Source: Glaciihabitans sp.
GTDB taxonomy: Bacteria; Actinomycetota; Actinomycetes; Actinomycetales; Microbacteriaceae
NCBI GenBank assembly: GCA_025465535.1
Contig: JAODMY010000018.1
Coordinates: 1 to 64,000, forward strand
Direction: 5' to 3'
DNA: 64,000 bases
A program made the translations under genes and the position numbers. Under the pieces are notes generated by a model. That model was not told where the DNA came from. It saw only the letters and a program-made list of their open reading frames with translations, and did no database searches. This document shows, one piece after another, positions 58,471 to 64,000 of this stretch; the first letter of the stretch is position 1, and the number at the start of each line of letters is the position of its first letter.

Positions 58471-61341
58471 GTGACCTCGACCCCTAATCGTCCAGCACAG
58501 AATCGTCCGGCGACGCGAACACGGGCGACGCTCACGATCACGGCAATCGCCCTCGCGGTGCTGATCATCCTGTTCTTCGTCTACGCCGGGCTCGACACCC
58601 AGGTGCTGTGGTTCGCCCAGGTCGGCTATCTCGAGGTGCTGACGACGCAGTGGACGACCCAGGTCATCCTGTTCTTCGTCGGTTTCTTCGGGATGGCGCT
58701 GCCGGTCTTCGCCAGCATCGAGATCGCGTTCCGCTGGCGGCCGGTGTACGCCAAGCTCAACTCCCAGCTCGACCGCTACCAGCAGGTCGTCGAGCCACTG
58801 CGGCGCCTCGCGATCTACGGCATCCCGGTCGTCCTCGGCATCTTCGGCGGGGTCTCGGCGGCCTCGCGCTGGCAGACGGTGCTCGAATACCTGCACCGCA
58901 CCTCCTTCGGCCAGAAGGATCCGCAGTTTGGGCTCGACCTCTCGTTCTACGTGTTCGACCTGCCGTTCTGGCGCGGCGTGGTCGCGTTCGCGTCCGCGGT
59001 CGTCATCCTCTCGATTCTTGCCGCGCTCGCAACGAGCTACCTCTATGGAGCCCTGCGGCTCAACGGGCGTGAGCTGCGGATCTCGCGCACCGCGCGCATC
59101 CAACTCGCCGTCACCGCCGGCGTCTACATCCTCGTGCAGGCGGTCAGCATCTGGCTCGACCAGTACGCGACCGTGACGAGCCCGAGCGCGGGATTCCTGG
59201 CGACGGGTGCGGGATACACCGAGGTACACGCAACGATTCCCGCGCGCGAGATTCTCGCCATCGCCGCGGGCGTCGTCGCGATCCTGTTCTTCGTGACGGC
59301 GGTCATCGGGCGCTGGCGACTTCCGATCATCGGCACAGCGCTGCTCCTGGTCAGCGGCCTGATCATCGGTGCGATCTACCCGGCCATCGTCCAGCGCTTC
59401 ACCGCGGAGCCGAGTGCCAAGACCCTCGAGTCCACCTACATCCAGCGCAATATCAATGCGACCCGTACGGCCTACGGGGTGTCCAAGGTCAAGACAATCC
59501 CGTATAACGCCGTCACGACCGCCCAGGCCGGAGCGCTGAAGCAGGACGCGGAGACGACCGCGAACATCCGCATCCTCGATCCGGCCCTCGTGAGCCGGTC
59601 GTTCGCCCAGCTCGAGCAGTTCAAGCAGTTCTACAGCTTCGAGCCCCACCTGGATGTGGACCGCTACACGATCGACGGCAAGACCCAGGACACCGTCATC
59701 GCCACCCGCGAACTCAACCTCGCCGGCCTCGGCGCCTCGCAGAGCTGGTACAACAACACCATCGTCTACACCCACGGGTACGGGATCGTGGCGGCGTACG
59801 GAAACGAGCGCTCGGCATCCGGCCAGCCCGTGTTCCTCGAATCCCAGATTCCGAGCAAGGGAAAGCTTGGTTCCTACCAGCCGCGGATCTACTTCGGTGA
59901 GAATTCTCCCGACTACTCGATCGTCGGAGGACCGAAGGGCAGCAGCCCGCAAGAGCTGGACTACCCGGCTGGCAGCGACAGCGCTCAGAACAAGAAGACG
60001 ACCTTCGAGGGCAGCGGCGGTCCGAAGCTCGACAACCTGTTCACCCGCCTTCTCTACGCGGTGAAGTTCCAGTCGGAAGACATCGTGCTCTCGAACGCGG
60101 TCAACAAGGACTCGCAGATCCTGTACGACCGGGATCCGAAGACCCGCGTTGGCATGGTCGCGCCGTACCTGACGCTCGACAACGACTCGTATCCGGCCAT
60201 CGTCAACGGGCGCATCGTCTGGATCGTGGACGGCTACACGACGACGGACCAGTACCCCTACTCGACCGTCAACCAGCTCAGCGACGTGATCGCCGACACC
60301 GACACGCCAAAGCCGGCGTACGCGCTCGACAACTTCAACTACATCCGCAACTCGGTCAAGGCGACGGTTGACGCGTATTCGGGCAAGGTGACGCTCTACG
60401 CCTGGGATCCGAGCGACCCCATCCTGAAGACCTGGGAGAAGATCTTCCCGTCGACGGTCAAGCCGGAGTCGGACATGAGCACGCAGCTGCTCGCCCACGT
60501 GCGCTACCCGCAGGACCTGTTCAAGGCCCAGCGCGAGATCCTCGGTTCGTACCATGTGACGGATGCGGCATCGTTCTACTCGAGCGACGACCAGTGGGTC
60601 ACGCCCAACGAGCCGACCTCGACGAGCGCGACTCCGCCGCTGCAGCCCCCGTACTACCTGACGATGCAGGTGCCAGGAACGCCGAAGTCCGCGTTCACCC
60701 TGTACTCGACGTTTGTGCCGCAGAGCTCCGCGTCCAACACCAGAAGCGTCCTGACCGGTTACCTGACGGCGGATTCGGATGCCGGACCGAACTACGGCAA
60801 GCTCACGCTTCTCACCCTGCCCAAACAGTCCTCTGTCGGTGGCCCCGGTTTCGTCGAGAACAGTTTCACGACCAATACCACTGTGGCCAATCAACTCGCG
60901 CTGCTGACCAAGGGCACGACGAAAGTCGTGCTCGGCAACCTGCTGACGCTGCCGGTCGGTGGCGGCCTGCTCTACGTGCAACCCGTCTATGTCGAGTCGC
61001 GAGGAGAGACGCAGTATCCACTGCTCCGAGAGGTGCTGGTCAGTTTCGGTAACAAGATCGAGTTCGAACCGACACTGGATGCCGCGCTCAACAAGCTCTT
61101 CGGCGGCGACTCTGGCGCGGCGGCTGGTGACAGTGGACAGTCGACATCCACTCCGAGTCCGACTTCGACCGGGGGAGCGGGCAATGCGAACAATCCCGCG
61201 CTGCAGCGGGCTCTCCAGGCCGCGCAGACCGACCTCGCGGCACGTACCGCCGCCTATGCCGCGAACAATCTCGTTGCTGCGGCGGAGGCGGATGCTCGGC
61301 TCCAGCAGGATATCCAGGAGGCCATTGCGGCCAGCAAATAG
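58471..61341 (+). CDS. UPF0182 (COG1615) integral membrane protein
   Basis: Seven N-terminal TM segments; RPQ/large extracytoplasmic domain; acidic Ala-rich C-terminus; GTG start with AGGAG. Confidence 0.93.
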   Translation: MTSTPNRPAQNRPATRTRATLTITAIALAVLIILFFVYAGLDTQVLWFAQVGYLEVLTTQWTTQVILFFVGFFGMALPVFASIEIAFRWRPVYAKLNSQLDRYQQVVEPLRRLAIYGIPVVLGIFGGVSAASRWQTVLEYLHRTSFGQKDPQFGLDLSFYVFDLPFWRGVVAFASAVVILSILAALATSYLYGALRLNGRELRISRTARIQLAVTAGVYILVQAVSIWLDQYATVTSPSAGFLATGAGYTEVHATIPAREILAIAAGVVAILFFVTAVIGRWRLPIIGTALLLVSGLIIGAIYPAIVQRFTAEPSAKTLESTYIQRNINATRTAYGVSKVKTIPYNAVTTAQAGALKQDAETTANIRILDPALVSRSFAQLEQFKQFYSFEPHLDVDRYTIDGKTQDTVIATRELNLAGLGASQSWYNNTIVYTHGYGIVAAYGNERSASGQPVFLESQIPSKGKLGSYQPRIYFGENSPDYSIVGGPKGSSPQELDYPAGSDSAQNKKTTFEGSGGPKLDNLFTRLLYAVKFQSEDIVLSNAVNKDSQILYDRDPKTRVGMVAPYLTLDNDSYPAIVNGRIVWIVDGYTTTDQYPYSTVNQLSDVIADTDTPKPAYALDNFNYIRNSVKATVDAYSGKVTLYAWDPSDPILKTWEKIFPSTVKPESDMSTQLLAHVRYPQDLFKAQREILGSYHVTDAASFYSSDDQWVTPNEPTSTSATPPLQPPYYLTMQVPGTPKSAFTLYSTFVPQSSASNTRSVLTGYLTADSDAGPNYGKLTLLTLPKQSSVGGPGFVENSFTTNTTVANQLALLTKGTTKVVLGNLLTLPVGGGLLYVQPVYVESRGETQYPLLREVLVSFGNKIEFEPTLDAALNKLFGGDSGAAAGDSGQSTSTPSPTSTGGAGNANNPALQRALQAAQTDLAARTAAYAANNLVAAAEADARLQQDIQEAIAASK

Positions 61342-61424
61342 CCCGCAGTCGGTGCGCAAAAGCCCATTAGCAGCCGAGGGTCGTAATCGGCTCGAGTGGT
61401 CTGTGGTAGCGTTACTTCTTGTGC

Positions 61425-61498
61425 CGCGGGGTGGAGCAGTTCGGTAGCTCGCTGGGCTCATAACCCAGAGGTCGCAGGTTCAAATCCTGTCCCCGCAA
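61425..61498 (+). tRNA. Initiator tRNA-fMet (CAT anticodon)
   Basis: CGCGGGGTGGAGCAGTTCGGTAGCTCGCTGGGCTCATAACCCAGAGGTCGCAGGTTCAAATCCTGTCCCCGCAA; C1:A72 mismatch and three G:C pairs in the anticodon stem mark an initiator; CCA not encoded. Confidence 0.97.
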
Positions 61499-61510
61499 CA
61501 GAAGTAACAA

Positions 61511-61549
61511 GCAAAGGGCCCGGAATCGTCAAGATTCCGGGCCCTTTGC
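61511..61549. terminator. Intrinsic-type terminator hairpin after tRNA-fMet
   Basis: GCAAAGGGCCCGGAATC-GTCAA-GATTCCGGGCCCTTTGC, perfect 17-bp arms. Confidence 0.9.
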
Positions 61550-61552
61550 TTT

Positions 61553-61588
61553 GCCAGCCGATCCACGCCAGCCGATCCACGCCAGCCG
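61553..61588. repeat. Short tandem repeat, 14-bp unit GCCAGCCGATCCAC, about 2.6 copies
   Basis: GCCAGCCGATCCAC GCCAGCCGATCCAC GCCAGCCG. Confidence 0.9.
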
Positions 61589-61662
61589 ACGGTGCGCCGG
61601 TCTGTCAACGATGAGGTTTCCACGGGGGGCGCATCGATAACGAGCCGGCGCGGCGTCGATCG

Positions 61663-62619
61663 TCAGCGGACGCCTGCCGCGAGCAGGTGTCGCCGCAATC
61701 TCGGTAGGGAAATCGCGGTGTCCCAGGGCCAGCGACTCATCCCATGGCCGGCGGCACGGAGGTCGTCCTCACGACGTTTCTCGTCGATCAGCGCCTCATT
61801 CGGGGTGCGGCCATGGAGAAACTCCGCATCTGTGTATTTCATGTTCCCGTCGAACTCACCGATGAGGTTGAACTGCGGCCACCAGAAATCGACGGTCCAC
61901 CATTTGCCGCTTGCTCCCCGAAGAGGGACCTGCAGCTTCGGCGCGGAAAATCCCGCGAGTGCCATGTTGACGCGGCTGAGCGACTCGCCCGGTCGGTCGG
62001 CGGCGCCATCGGCAAAGTCGATCACTCGCCGTGCCTTCGCCGTGCCCTGCCTGAGATGGACGAGCGCGAGCTCAGCCGCCAGGTGTTCGCGTGTCAGCGA
62101 TGTGCGGGGGAAGTGAGGAAGGGGGTGCGTGGTCCGACGCAGGGCCGCGTCGGCGATGACAACCCCCTGCTGAAAGGTCGATGCACGGCAGAGGTCCGCG
62201 ACAGTCCGGGCAAGCGTGGTGACGCAAACTCCGTCGATGCGTTCGGTGAGCTTCGGGATTCCCACGGTGTGACGGATGAGCTCGGAACTCGAACGGCCGC
62301 CCTTCGCGAAATCGTCAACCGTGTGCGTCTGGGTTGGCAGCTCGCCAAACCAGGGTAGCCGCCACAACGCTGCCGCCGAGTGGTGGGAAATGACAAGGTC
62401 GCGGCCCACGAGAGCCACCGCGGCCTGGCTTTCCCACCGATTCTTCGCTGCGAGATCGAGAAGCGCCCACTCTGCGGCTAAAACGTAGACGCCGCGTCGA
62501 AGGCGCACCATTTCACCTCGACGCACTCGATTGAACAGCGCGGCCCTTTCGCCGGCGGTGGGGATCTCACGCGAGAGCGTCAGTCTGTCGCGGAGTTCCA
62601 GCGAGTCGAGGTCGAGCAT
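61663..62619 (-). CDS. AbiEi-like wHTH + C-terminal VSR/PD-(D/E)XK-like nuclease domain protein
   Basis: N-terminal RRGEMVRLRRGVYVL (AbiEi-type), C-terminal VDFWWPQFNLIGEFDGNMKY...EALIDEKRREDDLRAAGHGMSRW. Confidence 0.7.
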   Translation of the reverse strand: MLDLDSLELRDRLTLSREIPTAGERAALFNRVRRGEMVRLRRGVYVLAAEWALLDLAAKNRWESQAAVALVGRDLVISHHSAAALWRLPWFGELPTQTHTVDDFAKGGRSSSELIRHTVGIPKLTERIDGVCVTTLARTVADLCRASTFQQGVVIADAALRRTTHPLPHFPRTSLTREHLAAELALVHLRQGTAKARRVIDFADGAADRPGESLSRVNMALAGFSAPKLQVPLRGASGKWWTVDFWWPQFNLIGEFDGNMKYTDAEFLHGRTPNEALIDEKRREDDLRAAGHGMSRWPWDTAISLPRLRRHLLAAGVR

Positions 62620-62724
62620 CCCCAAATCGTGGCGCTACTGCGATGGGCACACGGCCGCATTCGTCACCCCGTGGATAACTCGTCACCTACCCGGCACAGC
62701 GGGAGCGGAGTGACCGCCTACGTC

Positions 62725-62782
62725 GCGCCCGCTTGTTATCGCTGCGGCCGCTCTGGGGGTCGCGGCGATAACAAGCGGGCGC
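62725..62782. repeat. 58-bp inverted repeat (copy D) downstream of the PRD/PTS regulator
   Basis: GCGCCCGCTTGTTATCGCTGCG.../...CGCGGCGATAACAAGCGGGCGC; 22-nt arms with one mismatch. Confidence 0.9.
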
Positions 62783-62802
62783 ATCGTTGGGACGGGAGCG
62801 CG

Positions 62803-64000
62803 CTACTTGTCGATGACGTGCACGAGCTCCTCGATGAACGTCGCGAAGTCGGTCGAGCGCTTGATGAGCTCGAGGACGTCAGCGCGGTCCGCGAAGACGT
62901 CGACGAACTGGTCGAATACCTCCTGGAACGAACTTCGGCCGCTTGAGGAGAACGCGATGAGGGCGATGACGTTCACGCGATTGTCGCCCCACGGCATCGG
63001 CGTCTCGTTGACGGCGATCGCGATTGAGGTCTTCGACGCGCTCATCACCATGGCGTGAGGCACCGCAATCGTGTCGGTGAACGCCGTGGATGACATCAGT
63101 TCGCGCTCGACCGCGCCGTCCACGTAGCTCTGGTCGATGATCCCGCGATCCACCATGAGCTTGCCGAGGGTGCGGATCATGTCGACCTCGTTGTTGGCCG
63201 TCGCGTTACGCAGGTAGAGGTCCTCATCGAAGTAGAGGAGCAGGTCATCCTTGATCCTGGCCCGACGACGATGCCGGCGAACCCGCGTGATCGCCCGCCT
63301 GACGTTCTCGATGTCGCCCTCGGTGAGGAAGGGCTGGATGACCACGACATTGTCGCTGGCCCCTCGCGCCGCGATCGTGGTGAGCACGAGATCGGTGGAG
63401 AAGTCGAGCCAGTCGACATCCGTTCTCGTGACGACGATTTCGACGGACACTTCTGTGCCGAGCGCGGACTCGATCCGATCCCGCAGGATCGTGTGCATGT
63501 CGTAATAGCCGGGGCACACGATGGCGACGGTCAGGCGCTCCTCGCGCCGGGACTGCCGTTCGAGGAAGGACCCGAGGTGCAGCGCGATGTAGGAGATCTC
63601 GTCGTCGTTCATGGTGATCGACTTCGCCCGCTGGATCTGCGACGCCATGAACACCGCCACGTCATAGACCATCGGATACGACGTCTTGATCGAGCGAACC
63701 AACGGATTGCGCGAGTACGAATTATCGGCCGCCCGGGCGACGAGATTGCCGAGGTGCAGCGCAAGCCTGACCATGAACGCTTCGTCGTAGAGCTCGACCA
63801 GGTATTCGTCGGCGACCTGGGCGACGATCTGCCTGATCAGCTCAAGGTTTTCCGGGTCGACGTAGTTGTCGGCGACCTCCTTGACCGGCTGCCCGAGCCC
63901 GGGCGTGATCACGCGAGTGGTCAGGAGTTTGGCGATGTAGTCGAGGTCTGCATCGGCGAGGATCACGTCGAAGTGCGTGCTGATCAGCGTCGCGAGCCCG
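62803..64000 (-). CDS. BglG/MtlR-type regulator: PRD + PTS IIB-like + EIIA domains (5' end beyond the window)
   Basis: PRD segment YDVAVFMASQIQRAKSITMNDDEISYIALHLGSFLERQ; EIIA TDTIAVPHAMVMSASKTSIAIAV; frame open to the window edge (GLATLISTHFDVILADADL). Confidence 0.88.
   Translation of the reverse strand, partial: GLATLISTHFDVILADADLDYIAKLLTTRVITPGLGQPVKEVADNYVDPENLELIRQIVAQVADEYLVELYDEAFMVRLALHLGNLVARAADNSYSRNPLVRSIKTSYPMVYDVAVFMASQIQRAKSITMNDDEISYIALHLGSFLERQSRREERLTVAIVCPGYYDMHTILRDRIESALGTEVSVEIVVTRTDVDWLDFSTDLVLTTIAARGASDNVVVIQPFLTEGDIENVRRAITRVRRHRRRARIKDDLLLYFDEDLYLRNATANNEVDMIRTLGKLMVDRGIIDQSYVDGAVERELMSSTAFTDTIAVPHAMVMSASKTSIAIAVNETPMPWGDNRVNVIALIAFSSSGRSSFQEVFDQFVDVFADRADVLELIKRSTDFATFIEELVHVIDK

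Noticed and set aside
58429-61461. 1010-aa minus-strand ORF opposite UPF0182
   Set aside because: Arg/Asp/Glu/Val-rich shadow translation typical of the antisense frame of a high-GC gene; the plus strand encodes a recognisable UPF0182 protein with TM segments.
1-64000. CRISPR arrays, prophage, transposons or integrases
   Set aside because: No regularly spaced direct repeats and no transposase, integrase or phage structural proteins in any translation.

Overview
This 64 kb window is a chromosomal segment from a high-GC actinobacterium, probably Microbacteriaceae judging by protein similarity. No phage, transposase, CRISPR or rRNA was seen. In order it contains: the 3' part of gcvP; two oligopeptide/dipeptide ABC transporter clusters, separated by a CPBP membrane protein and bracketed by two related PH-like membrane proteins; typA; a decayed efeUOB iron-uptake locus in which efeU is intact and efeO/efeB are collapsed into a remnant; an mshB-like gene, ferredoxin, dapC, gltA, dapD and dapE; a PIG-V-like transferase, a DUF3117 micro-ORF missing from the ORF track, an O-methyltransferase, tatB, an aldehyde dehydrogenase, mrp, DUF1003, a TM-less MgtE/CBS protein and pepP; a DEAD-box helicase, a ferritin-like protein, DUF3107, an adnA/adnB helicase-nuclease pair, an acyl-CoA dehydrogenase, a degenerate phosphotransferase, nudC and a UvrD2-like helicase; and a ThiF-like protein, a DUF2342-type protein, a PDZ/Lon-like protease, UPF0182, an initiator tRNA-Met, an AbiEi/nuclease-like protein and a partial PRD/PTS regulator. 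The observations most worth following up are: (i) 14 genes with a TANNNT hexamer exactly 6-7 nt upstream of the start codon (leaderless transcripts); (ii) a family of 58-68 bp near-perfect palindromes at gene ends, two of them clear copies of one another; (iii) an inverted-repeat leader with competing pairings upstream of the second ABC cluster; (iv) the efeO/efeB remnant next to a conserved IdeR/DtxR-like box; (v) the soluble MgtE-CBS + DUF1003 + Mrp operon. All calls come from reading the sequence and ORF translations; no database search was run.
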